Shown here: piece by piece, positions 51,637 to 63,793 of the stretch
Position numbering within the stretch: position 1 is the first letter of the stretch
Layout: each line of letters begins with the position of its first letter
Source: Tetragonia tetragonoides
Taxonomy: Eukaryota > Streptophyta > Magnoliopsida > Caryophyllales > Aizoaceae
Direction: 5' to 3'
Assembly: GCA_038025085.1 (NCBI GenBank)
Contig: CM076147.1
Location: 28,311,001-28,375,000 of the forward strand
Length of the DNA: 64,000 nucleotides
Program-made: the position numbers and the translations under genes
Notes under the pieces: generated by a model
What the model was told of the DNA's origin: nothing
The model's input: only the letters and a program-made list of their open reading frames with translations
Database searches by the model: none

Positions 51637-54249
51637 AATTGTGAAACAAAAAAATAAATAAATATATATATAGAATGAGCTTTAGTTGTGCGATATAGCT
51701 GACGCTTTGAAAGTTTAAAAGGATAACTTTTAACTTATGATATTTTTCTTCCCCTCTCCCAAAAGGTAAAGCTACTTAAACTCAATCATCTAAACACGGT
51801 ACATTTTAAGTCAAAGTTTATTTTCATTCTTTAGTTTAAAAAGTTAAAACTTCTTAAAGTGTTGCAAAACTTGTGTGCCAAGTATAACCTAAGTAAATCA
51901 TTAATTACAATATTTGCAAGATTTTGTTTTTTTTTGAAATCAAACAAGCATATAATCATAAGATCACTAAACACATGACACTTTTATTTTGTTTTTTAAA
52001 TTGCAAGGAAGATACCATTTTGATGATGATGATAAGACTCAATCTTAGGTTATTACTGGGAGCCTCGAACGTAAAAGATGTGTCATTGTGCCATCAACCC
52101 CAAGCAATACTGACTAATAACACGAGATGACCTATGATGAACTTTATGAATTAAAGGCCCAATCACGTGACACAATCTAAGAAAATGAATCAAAATTTGT
52201 TATGAACTAAAATAAAGGAGAAAACTAATTCCAAAATTTCTCTATTTTACTTAACCAGTAATAATACTTCGTATCAGTGTAGAAGATATAAGAATTAAGA
52301 TGGGGCCATATAATTAAAACAGTCACTTAAAAGTCAAAACTCTCCTCGAAGAAGAGCTTTCTAGAATTAACACTACAACCTGGATGTGTTCATTGATAAT
52401 TTGATATGATGAACTGGCTAATAAACTGGCTATGTTTTTTTCTTTTTTGGGTTCACACCAAGGCTATTTACTATCGATCATAGTGACTATTTTCCGCTTT
52501 GATTAGTAGGTATCTCAATGGGTGAAATAATTGGCGAAAAAATTTATACTTCTATGCCCAATGCGAGATTCGAACCTTTAACCTTAGTTAATTGGTTAAC
52601 AACGAGGCGAAGTTTGGTTAGAATTTTTATTTTTATTTTTAACAACTTAGGAGTTATTTGTGGACTACAAGTTGTAGAGGAGGAATTATGTATTTTTATT
52701 TTTATTTTTTTGGCTTGGCAAAGTGGAACTTTCTTTTTCTTTGGGCGTGGCTAAAACGCACGGTCTCTGGTATTTCGTGAATTAATTCGTGTAGGTGCTA
52801 CTCAGGAAATTTGAACCCATGACATGATATATAAGTTGCAACTTGTTTACTAATAAGTCAATACCTCTTGGGTGAGGAAGGATTACGTATTTACTCCGTA
52901 TATGAAACTCAATTCGTTTATATTGTTGCGAGATGTTGACAAAGGAAATACGTTTCCCTTAACTTGGCCTCGACAGCTCCATCCCGCAGTCCATGGGATA
53001 TGTAGGCACTATATGCGTTCTTGGACGAAGACTGAAAAATCTAATAGTAGTACACGACAACAATCTTATCAAACATAATTCCCTGTTTATTACTTTTTCC
53101 AGTAGTAAGCCTTGTACCATCTTTGAGACGACGAAAAATACAAATATAAAATATCGATGAGTAAAAAGTGATACTCCAAGATTTAAAAAAAAAAAAAGGT
53201 GATATCTTTATTATATAAAATGTGATACTTTTGATAGCTTGGTAAGAGAATGATTTGTAAGTATTTATGATTTATGAAATTAATAAGCCAACCTAATTTG
53301 ATAGTATTTGTACACTTTAACAATTTAATAGGACCCAAAATGCGTAATTATTTAAGAATAGATTTAAATATTTACTCATATATTTTGGGAAACAGCTACA
53401 CAATTTAATTCGTGGAATATCTAAAGTTGTGCGTTAGGTAGTGTCATTTGTCTCACACTCACACATCACCATGAAGTAAATAGTCATGTGCAAACAGGTA
53501 ACTAAAATATTACAGATGGAGTGGAAGAATAATGGGTGTTTTCAAAAACGCGTTGTCGTAACTCTTGCTAAAACTCTTGCTAAGGAAATTACCACTCACG
53601 AGATTTGTCTCTTAACCAAACCACTAAAACCCCATAACCAGGCAGTTTCAAACTAAAACCGCTACGAGTATTTGATATGGTTAGCTAAGCTTCACCATGT
53701 GGATTGGACACATTTTCTCCCTCACAACTCGCAAAATTAACCAAATCTTTATTTTCAAATTGAAACATAAGTCAATTTGACTGTCATGTTCTGCATATAA
53801 GTTTTTGTTTTTATTTTTTATTCTTCTGCTTTAATTTGCTTGTAGAGGGGAGCACTTCCGTAAACCCACTTAAAATAAGTTCCAACTAACTATCCTCATA
53901 TTCATGTTCTTCTAGATCTTTGGGCAATGATTTTGCTAAGAAAATAATACGAGTAACTTCTTTTAAGGCAAAATTTTCTTTTACTTGAGGTATTTGCCTT
54001 GAAAAAAGGGATTATTGTCTTGGCAAAATCACTTCCCTAGATTGTTGAATGATTTATATCTAATACTACTTTTTTTTGATTAACTCTAGTACTACTCCAA
54101 CCTCCAGGCTTAATCATGTTCTTTTCAAAGCAACGATGCAAAACAAAACTAATAAAATAAAATGTGAGACAAATGAAATGTAAAACGGAACAAAAATTTC
54201 AGTATGAGAGGGGTTGTAAGTTACATGTAATGAACATAATAAAAATTGT
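51637..54249. other. Gene-free AT-rich DNA with SINE remnants
   Basis: Besides the SINE at 52436-52615, a second diverged one may lie at 52745-52875 (minus-strand GTCATGGGTTCAAATTTCC B-box). No exons are seen. Confidence 0.5.
52436..52615 (-). mobile_element. tRNA-derived SINE
   Basis: The B-box GGTTCGAATCTCG on the minus strand and the body 'AGTCACTATGATCGATAGTA', in the style of the copy at 42902. Confidence 0.6.
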
Positions 54250-54254
54250 TGCAT

Positions 54255-55136
54255 TGTTGTTGTGCTTGGTACTTAGGGTTCACAAGCAACCGTGAGGGGC
54301 AGTCCTACGGTCCTTAAAAAGTTTCTAAATAAGGTCGAGAAATATCTTAGAGCAGGTCGTTCCCTATTCGATCCTACCATTTCACCCCAACTCCGGGTTG
54401 ATGATGGACACGATCAACGGTGATAGTCGGTTACTAGTCACTTGATAAAATTCCACACCTATGCACAATTCGACCAACTGTTTGACCTTTTCGGGGAGTT
54501 AGTAGTGCTTTTCGATGCGTGATTCAATTTGACTATCACGTTGATAACCTTGCTATCCGACAAGGTTTTTTGGCGTTTTGTTGGAATCGCGGATACCTTT
54601 ACTGTAACGAGGAGGGTGCAAGTGGAATTTGAATACTATTAACTCGGAAAAAGACATTCATTAGATTGATGTAAATAAAGTACAAACATGAGGATTTAAT
54701 GGAGTATGATACACTAAATTACGTTTAATCTACTCCTAAAACACTACAACTACTCTAGAGACGACATTACTCTACTATTAACTTAAGGAAACGCATCTTT
54801 GCGGTCAGATTCAATTTGTCCTCTTTCTTGCTCCGCCGATTCTATTTATAGGAAAATAGGAGAGTCCTTGGTCCTCTAGTGACCACCAATTATTCAATCA
54901 TGGGTGAAATGTAGTCAACCACCATCACTTCATGGGGCAGCGTTTAATTGGGTAGTTTTTGTAGGAAATAACTACCATGGGTAGTGTTTTGGTGGGTAGT
55001 GGTAGGAGATTATGGAAGTTGTCAAATTCAACCACTATCTTAATTTTATAAACAATAAATATATTTTTCGTAATATATTTTTATTCGAGTTATCGGTCTA
55101 TTCGAATATCCCGGTAATTTATTTTCGAGTGTAACA
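54255..55136 (-). repeat. 3' LTR of the Ty3-like element
   Basis: Matches 56330-57214 throughout with many substitutions and small indels, for example 'CGATCAACGGTGATAGTCGG' in both. Confidence 0.9.
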
Positions 55137-55462
55137 ACTGCCCCCCTAGCACATATGGATCGATTGTAATGAGATTCCTATATGCTATACTTCGATCGTG
55201 AATTAAAAATATTTGACTTATTGAGTCAATTAAATTTGTGTTTGATTAACCCATAACAATTTGTATTCTTTTTTTCGAGCGGTTGAGTCATGTTGCCTCC
55301 AATAGCCAATTATTTCGTAATTGACTAGGGGCCTTCTTCTTAGTCTCCCCTCTGATTACCTAGATACTTGTAGTCCTTTATGACTGGGACAAACACCAAA
55401 TACTCAAATGATGGTAATAAAATTGTAAATAGAGATAACTTCGTTCCCTTAATTTTATGACT

Positions 55463-56200
55463 TTATTCGTTTGTATCATTTGAGTATTTTACATCTCTTA
55501 AATCGTTATAAGAAGTGTAACATTGCCCCCCTACCTTTCTATAATTGAGAGTAGCGGTATCATTTTTAAATTTTGATTCCTCCAAAATAATGCGTTGATC
55601 AATATTTTCTTTTTCGAAACACTCTTCTTTAACTTCTAATTCGTTAGAAGCCACACTTTCTGGGTATTCAGACTCGATTTCCCAAATTTCAATAAAATCA
55701 TTTTCATCCTTATCTAGTATACTTTCTTCATCATATAACGAATTTCCATTGCCATCGACTAAAATAATTTCTTCATCGAGATACAAGGATTTTTCGTCTT
55801 TTCGAATAGATGATGTCTTGAATAAATCATTTTCATCCTTATCTATTATACTTTCTTTGTCATATAAGGAGTTTCCATCGGTATCGACTATTATAATTTA
55901 TTCGTCGAGATAGAAGGATTCTTCATCTTCTCGAATAGATGATGGCTCTTCAACATACGAAGTATTTCGAATAATAGTTCGACTATCCCTGAGTTCGTTC
56001 TCGAGTTGATTTATTTGTTCGGATAACTCTTACCGTAGATCATTTATAATGTCGAGTTCTTGGAGACCTGAAATATTCCGCTTAAATCGAGTGATTTGAA
56101 GATCTTTCTTTTGTCTGTAGAGACCATCGAGACGGATCTTAATTCGAGTGATTTTGTCATTTATATGACTCTCACAATGGATTTTATCGAAAAAATCCAT
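55463..56200 (-). pseudogene. Acidic, coiled-coil-like ORF of the Ty3-like element
   Basis: A single minus-strand frame of 246 codons from the ATG at 56200 to the stop at 55463, broken by TAA at 56032-56030 and TAA at 55900-55898. The N-terminal part is basic and helical-looking (ITRIKIRLDGLYRQKKDLQI). Then ELSEQINQLENELRDSR has leucine-zipper-like spacing. The rest is very acidic and contains a tandem duplication: GNSLYDEESILDKDEND and its relative DGNSLYDKESIIDKDEND, each preceded by a SIRxDExSxYLDE segment. I know no retroelement domain like it. Both stops are single-base changes away from sense codons, so the frame was probably open in an ancestor. Confidence 0.65.
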
Positions 56201-56329
56201 TTAATATTCAACATCAAAATTAACTCTTCTCGTAATATATGCATTCGAAGTAACCAATTTGATCCTCAATAGCATCAAAAGGTTTATTTGTGGAGTGTAT
56301 TTCGTTACTCCCACTGTGGTCGCCAAATT

Positions 56330-57214
56330 TGTTGATGTGTTTGGTATTTAGGGGTCACAAGCAACCGTGAGGGGGCAGTCCTAAGGCCTTTAAAAAAGTC
56401 CTAAATAAGGTCGAGGACTATCTTAGAGCAGACCGTTCCCTATTCGAACCTACCCTTCCAACCTCAACTCCGGGTTGACGGTGGACACGATCAACGGTGA
56501 TAGTCGGTTACTAGTCACTTGATAGAATTCCACAACTATGCACAATTCGACCAACTGTTTGACCTTTTCGGGGAGTTGGTAGTGCTTTTCGATGCGTGGT
56601 TCAATTTGACTATTACATTGATAACCTTGCTATTCGACAAGGTTTTTTGGCGTTGTGTTGGGATCGCGGATACCTTTACTGTAACGAGGAGGGTGCAAGG
56701 GGAATTCGAATACTATTAATTCTGAAAAAAGACATTCATTCGATTGATGTAAACAAAGTACAAACGGGAGGATTTAATAGAGTATGATACACTAAATTAC
56801 GTTTAATCTACTCCTAAAACACTACAACTACACTAGAGACGACATTACTCTACTCCTAACTTAAGGAAACACATCTTTGCGGTGAGATTCAATCTGTCAT
56901 CTTTCTTGCTCCATCGATCCTATTTATAGGAAAATAGGAGAGTCCTTGGTCCTCTAATAACCACCCATTATTCAATCATGCGTGAAATATAGTCAACCAC
57001 CATTATTTTATGAGGTAGTGTTTAATTGGGTAGTTTTTGTAGGAAATAACTACCATGGTACTGTTTTAGTGGGTAGTGGTAGGAGATAATAAAAGTTGTC
57101 AAATTCAACCACTATCTTTATTTTATAAACAATAAATATATTTTACGTAATATATTTTTATTCGAGTTATCGGTCTATTCAAATATCCCGGTAATTTTAT
57201 TTTCGAGTGTAATA
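56330..57214 (-). repeat. 5' LTR of the Ty3-like element
   Basis: Longer by 3 bp than the partner. It abuts the primer-binding-site candidate at about 56328-56309. Confidence 0.9.
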
Positions 57215-57219
57215 CGCAC

Positions 57220-57426
57220 AGAACAAGATAAAAATGTAAATCAATCTTTTTTCCATCCTGCAAATAAAAGAAAATCTGGAACAAATAATTTCCATTTTGA
57301 GGAGGGATGAGAATATGTTTAGATTAAATAGTTAGGTCTCGACTTATTTCGGAAATGCAAACTTTTGTGGTTGGAAGTGAGGTGACAGGACCTTTGCTTT
57401 TTGAAGATGTAATAGTGTTTTGCCAA
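57220..57426. other. Spacer
   Basis: About 200 bp of AT-rich DNA between the Ty3-like element and a SINE; no feature is seen. Confidence 0.5.
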
Positions 57427-57660
57427 CAAGAGTGGTAGTCTAGTGGTTGCAAGCTTACTCTCAAGTGGTTTGGTAAGGCAAGGTTATGGGTTCAAAACCC
57501 CATTTACCCCATGCCTTGTGTCTGCTGGCTTCTAGGAACTATACTAGCCCCTTATTGTTGCTATGTTGACGAGCCCAGTACTTGCGCTGGTTGTTCCCGA
57601 ACATAATGTAGCAGGGGTGCCTCGATCTCCATTCACTTGCACCCTCTTTTGGCTTAAAAA
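57427..57660 (+). mobile_element. tRNA-derived SINE, family 3
   Basis: The A-box region GTGGTAGTCTAGTGGTTGC, the B-box GGTTCAAAACCCC, then a body of about 150 bp with 'CAGTACTTGCGCTGGTTGTT'. It is distinct from the other two SINE types here. Confidence 0.65.
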
Positions 57661-57734
57661 TTAAATTTGTGAAACCAAGCCCATGACAATTGACATGCGA
57701 TTTCATTGCTACTTATAACTTTCGCTTGTATGTG

Positions 57735-58870
57735 GTGTACAAAAACTTGGGTGGACTTAGTTCATGGTGGATCAATACTTTATCTGGAGTCATCCCTCTA
57801 ATAGTGGAGTCACCCCATACTTCACCTGAAGCCACCCTTCTAATAGTGGAGCCACCCCCTACTTCACCTGGAGCCACCCCTCTAATAGTGGAGCCGCTCC
57901 CTACTTCACCTGGAGCCACCCCTCTAATAGTAGAGACACCCCCTACTTTATCTAGAGTCACCCCTCAAATTTATACTTGGTGTCACTCCTCTAATAGTGG
58001 AGCCACCCCTCAAATTTAAATTTGGCGTCACCTCTCTAATAGTGGAGACACCCCATACTTCACCTAAAGTCACCCCTCTAATAATAGAGCCACCCCTTAA
58101 ATTTACTTGGTCCATGGTAGGGGTGAGTATGTTGATCCTGATCTGGTGATCTGAACCGGATCCGGTCCGCTTTTTATCCTCCGTATAAAGCGGAGCGGAT
58201 ATCCGCTCCACTTTTTTGGGACCCAAATAGAAGCGAATACGGATCGACCTTCTAAGAAATCCAGATATCCGTATCCGCTCCGCTTTTTTAAAAAATTTTA
58301 ATTTTACAACCGTATAATCAATTATGCGTGTATGGACTAGAAGTCTAGAACCCTAAAAATTAAAAGATTCCAGTTTTACAGCCGTATAATCAATTTTAGA
58401 GCTGGATTATTTTTATTATGTTGTTATAGTTAACATGAAAAATGTGGACTTTAATAGTACATTTGGATAATCGGTCATGATTGAATTAAACAATGTTATA
58501 ATGTTAACTTTGTATTAGGTTTATTAAATTTGAAGATTTAAAATTGGTACTTTTATAATTTTAGAGGCTATTTAAGCCCGATTCGATACAATTTAGTAGT
58601 TTACTATGTACTCAATTCAAAAAGTAAATGAAAACAAGGGAAAAGACAAAAAAACTCAAAACGGATACGGATATCCGCTGATCCACTTTGTTTAAACCGA
58701 ATATCCGAAAAAACGGGTAACTGCTTTAAAACGGAGCGGATACGGATCGACATTTTGATGATCTGGAAAAGCGGATATCCGCTCCGTTTTTTAAAATCGG
58801 AGCGGATAATCCGCTTATGCTCACCCCTAGTCCACGATGGACTAAGACCACATAAAACATGCTGGTATAT
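57735..58870. mobile_element. TIR element with GGAGCCACCCC repeats (copy 2), split by a hAT MITE
   Basis: The left end 'GTACAAAAACTTGGGTGGAC' is followed by 'TTCATGGTGGATCAATACTT' and then the same 25-30 bp 'TACTTCACCTGGAGCCACCC' units as at 27215-27790. The right part resumes after the inserted hAT MITE with 'GTCCACGATGGACTAAG'. Non-coding. Confidence 0.65.
58118..58829. mobile_element. hAT-type MITE, TAGGGGTGAG ends
   Basis: TAGGGGTGAG at the left, GCTCACCCCTA at the right. The 8-bp target duplication is GTCCATGG / GTCCACGA (58110-58117 and 58830-58837, 6 of 8, both differences transitions). The interior near both ends is iterated GCGGATATCCGCTCC. 712 bp, inserted in the TIR element. Confidence 0.8.
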
Positions 58871-59751
58871 GGCGATGGAGATTTAAGATTTCACACTAGG
58901 AATCTCAGGATATATATATATTTTTTAAATTTTTTTTTATGATTCCCAGCCCAAAAGGAGAGACACAGGGTCCATAAAAATAAGAAAGGCTTTCACCTCT
59001 AGTCCAAGTCTCACTTGTTTTATCATTTCTAAGCCCAGTTAGCTATATTTGGTCTCATGACGGGTTAGGGCCTGTAAATGCCTCCCGTGCATAGGATTGG
59101 GCCATTCGTGGTACGATTCACCTTCGGGCTTTGGGTCTCCCAGTTAAAATTTTTTAAATGGACCTAAGTCCAGGTAACTTGGCTGGACATCGATGACACT
59201 TTCGTTATTACTGGACACGCGGGGGCGTTTTTGTAATTTTGTATCAACCATCTCGGTTCCTTTTCTGTTACATTCTGTGGCACTCTCTCTCTCTTCTCAA
59301 ACTTTCATAGAATTCAATGAATTTTTTGAGGCTTCAAACTTAAAATTTAATCCATAAATTTGTATAGTTAGATTCATCTCTATTTTTAGAGCTTATCAAG
59401 CACCAATTTGAGGTGGTTTAATACTCTCCACGAAGAGAGAGGAAATCAAACGAATTGAGTGTGTTTGGCGGTGGCTGGGCGGTGGCTGGGCGGTGAAGCG
59501 AGATGTGCGGCGGCTATGAAGGCGTCGAGTGCAGTGATTGGGCGGTGCGCCGGTGATGAAAGGCTGGACCCTTGTGGCTTCAATGTGGTGGTGGTGGGTG
59601 GTTCCAGTGGTGGCCATAGAAGGAACGCATGAACACCATCGTGGCACTGCAAGATGCCAAGATGTATTGTGAATGTTTGTTTTTTCTTTTTTTTGATAAG
59701 AAAATGTATTGTGAATGTTGAAGTTGCTGTACAATAATTATGAACATTTGG
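58871..59751. other. Spacer with GGCGGTGGCTGGGCGGTG patch
   Basis: 59455-59650 is GC-rich with short GGCGGTGG repeats and open frames on the minus strand, but with no recognisable domain. A loosely similar GCGGTGG patch lies at 61440-61560. They may be parts of one larger element that includes the 44-bp array. Confidence 0.4.
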
Positions 59752-60303
59752 TAGAGCCGTTAAATAGGTCAGGTCGTGTCGTGTTCGTGTTCGTGTTCGT
59801 GTCAAGATTAAACGTGTCGAGAATTCCTTGACCCAAATCTAACCCATTTATTAATCGTGTCGAAAATCCTTGACCTACACCTGACCTGTTTAATAATCAT
59901 GTTACATGTTTAATGATCTGTTAACCTGTTTATCTTTACTTATAGTCTAACTAATTGAAATATGTGAAAAAAAACATAAATTTTACCTACAAATTTAAAG
60001 TTCTAACCATATAAGTGTATATTCAACAATCTAAAATTATTAAAATGCTCAAGATAGGTGAGATTCTATTACATTATTTACTTGTTACAAATTATTTAAA
60101 CTTACATTTGACAATTTAAATTAAACGTGTCGTAAGCAGGTTGTTTTCGTGTCGGAAATGTCAACCTTAACCTAACCCATTTAACTAAACGTGTTACTCG
60201 TGTCCATTTAATTAAACGGGTCGAAACCTCTTAACACTAACCCGCTACATTCGTGTCCCGTTCGTGTCGTGTTGTCGTGTCGTGTCAGCTTTTGACAGCT
60301 CTA
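59752..60303. mobile_element. hAT-type MITE, TAGAGCTGTCA-like ends
   Basis: TAGAGCCGTTAAATAGGTCA at the left, inverse of TTTTGACAGCTCTA at the right. The 8-bp target duplication is ACATTTGG / ACGTTTGG (59744-59751 and 60304-60311, 7 of 8). The interior has repeated 'CGTGTCGTGTTCGTGT'. 552 bp. Confidence 0.85.
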
Positions 60304-60311
60304 ACGTTTGG

Positions 60312-62660
60312 TATATTTAAATGAACACTTGAGTTTAGAATTATGAACAATAAAAAGATGGTGAACATTTAGTATATTGATTATGAACATTTAGTATATT
60401 TTTAATGAACATTTGATTTATCAATTATGAACAATAAAATGAATGGCTCATAATCTTTAAACGTAAGATATAAGCGTAATGTTCATTTAAAATGGTCTAA
60501 TAGTTCATGAATTATAAACGTAAGGTTTATTTAAAATAGTAAGAGTTCATAAGTTATAAAGGTAAGATTCATTTAAATTGGTTTAATGGTTCATATATAG
60601 TCTAATTGTTCTAGCTTATATACGTAATGTTCATAAAAAATAATCTAATTGTTCATAGGTTATAAGTGCAATGTTTATTAAAAATAGTCTAATTGTTCAT
60701 AGGTTATATACGTAATGTTCATAAAAAATAATCTAATTGTTCATAGGTTATATACATAATGTTCATAAAAAATAATCTAATTATTCATAGATTAAGGTAT
60801 AAATGTAATGTTCATAAATAAAAGTTATGGCATTGAGGTTCATAAAAAAAAAAAGCAAAACAAATAAAAGCAAATCTAAGTAAATAAAAGAAGAATGAAA
60901 ATCATCATGTCAATTTTATTTTTTAAGCTTTAAATGTAATGTTCATTTAAAATAGTCTAATTTCATAAGCTATAAACGCAATGTTCATTTAAAAAAGTCT
61001 AATTGTTCATAAGGTATAAACGCAAGGTTCATTTAAAATAGTCTAATTGTTCATAAAGTATAAACATAATGTTCATTTAAAATAGTCTAATTATTCATAA
61101 AGTATAAACGCAATGTTCATTTAAAATAATTTAATTGTTCACAAGGTATAAACGCAAGGTTCATTTAAAATAGTCTAATTGTTCATAAGGTATAAACGCA
61201 TATGTTCATTTAAAATAGTCTAGTTGTTCATAAGGTATAAACGTAATGTTCATTTAAAATAGTCTAATTGTTTATAAGGTATAAACGTAATATTCATTTA
61301 AAATAGTCTTTTTTTTCTTATGGGAAATTTAAAATAGTCTAATTATTTATAAGGTATAAACACAAGGTTCGTTTAAAATAATCTATTGTTCATAAGGTAT
61401 AAACACAAAGTTCACTTAGACATTAGGCTTTGTTGGTTGTGATGTGGTAGAGGTGGTGATGCGGTGGTTCATGGTATAGGCATTTGAGCTGGACTAATGG
61501 CGGTGTGGGCATGCGGCGGTTCGAGGTTGTGAATTCTGCGTGGTGAATTGGTGATGTGAAATGGCAAGCATGTTTTTTTGTTTTTTTTTTTCCTTATGAA
61601 AAATGGCAAACAGGTGTTGATGACTATGATCCTTGGCTACATCAAACCTTTTTTTTTTTTTCTTTTGCTATATAATACTAAGTGTTGATAGATAATTTAC
61701 TAAAGCTTTATCACTAATTGAATATTGGGTTATAAATAAGTTATAAGTGTAAGGTTCATTTAAAATAGCCTAATTGTTCATTAGATATAAATTAATGTTC
61801 ATTTAAAATAGCCCAATTGTTCATAAGGTATAAACATGGTGTTCATTTAAAATAGTCTAATTGTTCATAAGGTATAAACTAAATGTTCATTTTTAATAGC
61901 CTAATTGTTCATAAGGTACAAACGTAGTGTTCATTTAAAAAAGTCTAAGTGTTCATAGTGTACAAACGTAGTGTTCATTTTTAATAGTCTAATTGTTCAT
62001 AAGGTACAAACGTAGTTTTCATTTTAAAAAGTCTAAGTGTTCATAGTGTACAACGTAGTGTTCATTTAAAATAGCCTAATTGTTCATAAGGTACAAACGT
62101 AGTGTTCTTTTAAAATAGCTTAATAGTTCATAGTGTACAAACGTAGTGTTCATTCAAAATAGTCTAATTGTTCATAAGGTATAAACGTAGTGTTCATTTA
62201 AAATAGCCTAATTGTTCATAAGATATAAACATAGTGTTCATTTAAAATAGCCTAATAGTTCATAGTGTACAAAAGTATTGTTCATTTAAAATAGTTTAAT
62301 TGTTCATAAGGTATAAATATTGTGATCATTAAAAATAGTTCAATTGTTCATAATGTATAAACGTAATGTTCATTTAAAATAGTCTAATTGTCCATGAGGT
62401 ATAAATGTAGTGTTCATTTAAAATAGTCTAATTGTTTCACCCGGAAAAAAAAAAAGGTTTATTGTTCATAAGATATAAACATAATGTTCATTTACACTAG
62501 TTTAATTATTCATAAGGAATAAACATAATGTTTATTAAAATAGTCTAATTGTTCATAAGTTATAAACATAAAGTTTATTTTTCTCGAAAATAAAAAAATC
62601 ATTCACGATAAACTTCGTAAAGAATAATCTAAAGATTTATAAATAATAAAAATAATGTTC
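60312..62660. repeat. Minisatellite of about 44 bp, interrupted at 61430-61730
   Basis: The unit is roughly 'GTTCATTTAAAATAGTCTAA' + 'TTGTTCATAAGGTATAAACG' + 'CAAT'. It repeats with substitutions over about 2 kb, some 45 units by length. The left part (60312-60880) is more diverged. The interruption at 61430-61730 contains the GCGGTGG patch and T runs. Confidence 0.88.
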
Positions 62661-62995
62661 ATAAAAATAATTTAAAGGCTTCTATAAAGAAGCGAAACAT
62701 TCACTAAAAAAGAAAAAGAAAAGCGAAACATTCACTAAAAAAAGAAAAAGAAAAGCGAAACATAACAATTCATTCAAAAAAAAACAATTCATTAAAATGA
62801 CGAAAAGAAAGGAAAGCAAGTGGCTGGGAAACAAAGCAAAGAACGGTAAAATTTTCAAACACAAGCACACATGTGCCACGGGCGCGCGTGGATTGGGCCG
62901 GTCCAGCCAGCTTGGCTGGACGCAGGTCCATCCAATAAGAACTGCTCTCCCAGTAACATTATTTTGTTTTCCTGAATGGTGGCTTCCAAGTAACT

Positions 62996-62998
<3 letters not shown>
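62661..62998. other. Spacer
   Basis: A tandem 'AAAAGAAAAGCGAAACATTC' repeat at 62690-62765, then a GC-rich patch (62876-62945) with 'CCAGCCAGCTTGGCTGGACG'. That patch partly resembles 59172-59190 in inverse orientation and may be the other end of a large element. Confidence 0.4.
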
Positions 62999-63041
<43 letters not shown>

Positions 63042-63246
63042 TTATAAGGACACATGTAATAGCCCGTAAATCACACACGCTAGGCAGGCCAATCAATTTT
63101 AAATGGGTTGATGGACTCAAGAGATCCTCACTATAAAGAAATGTAGAAGAGTTTCTATTCTCTCTACATAGATGAGAATTCGAACCCCTGACTAGTGGGT
63201 TGTGAAAGTGGGACACTTACCACTTGTACTCCCACCTCCTCCTTTT
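62999..63246 (-). mobile_element. tRNA-derived SINE, family 1, with poly-A (poly-T) tail
   Basis: On the minus strand there is the head GGAGGTGGGAGTACAAGTGG, the B-box GGTTCGAATTC, the shared body 'CATCAACCCATTTAAAAT' and a 42-bp T run (62999-63040) as its tail. The long pure tail suggests a recent copy. Confidence 0.8.
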
Positions 63247-63250
63247 CTAA

Positions 63251-63563
63251 GGGCATGTTCTTTTCAACTGGTTTCCAATTTTGTCCAATTTTGCCCAGTT
63301 ACCAGTTACAAAATCCAGTTTTGTCCAGTTTTGCTCAGTTTGACCCAAATTTGCCCAGTTTTGCCCAGTTTTTGATAATAATGATAAAAACAACAATAAC
63401 AAATAAAAAAAATAATAATTAATAATAATAATTATTATTATTAATATAGTAATAATAAGAAGAAGAATAACAAGAAGAATAATAATAATATGTATTAATA
63501 AAAATAATAAAAATAAAAATAAAAATAATTTTTTTTATTTTTTATTATTGATCTTATATTATT

Positions 63564-63617
<54 letters not shown>

Positions 63618-63727
63618 ATTATTATGATTATTATTATTATTATTATTTTAGTTATTATTATAATTTTTATTATTGATATTATTATTATTATTATAATAAT
63701 AATACTAATAATACTAATAATAGTAGA

Positions 63728-63793
<66 letters not shown>

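Larger units (their letters stand above)
54255..57214 (-). mobile_element. Non-autonomous Ty3-like LTR element with unusual ORF
   Basis: Direct repeats 54255-55136 and 56330-57214 (882 and 885 bp, clearly diverged) are LTRs. On the minus strand they start TGTTACACTCG (left copy; TATTACACTCG in the right) and end CAACA. On that strand the 5' LTR (56330) is followed by AATTTGGCGACCACAGTGGG, a primer-binding site of the kind found in Ty3/Gypsy Tat-like elements. The 3' LTR is preceded by the purine tract CTAGGGGGGCAGT. Possible target duplications are TGCAT (54250-54254) and CGCAC (57215-57219), 3 of 5 matching. The 1.19-kb interior lacks gag, protease, RT, RNase H and integrase. It carries one long frame with two stops. 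Confidence 0.85.

Noticed and set aside
54480..54660. Short frames with FDxxFGELVVLFDAW-like sequence in both LTR copies near 54.5 and 56.6 kb
   Set aside because: They lie within the LTRs of the Ty3-like element, and the frame is not kept open in both copies.
59396..59805. 112- and 119-aa minus-strand frames rich in Thr, His and Pro
   Set aside because: They overlap a GCGGTGG low-complexity patch and the end of a hAT MITE; no domain is recognisable.
60312..62660. CRISPR-like regular repeats
   Set aside because: The units are contiguous and degenerate with no unique spacers, and the DNA is a plant nuclear genome. It is a minisatellite.
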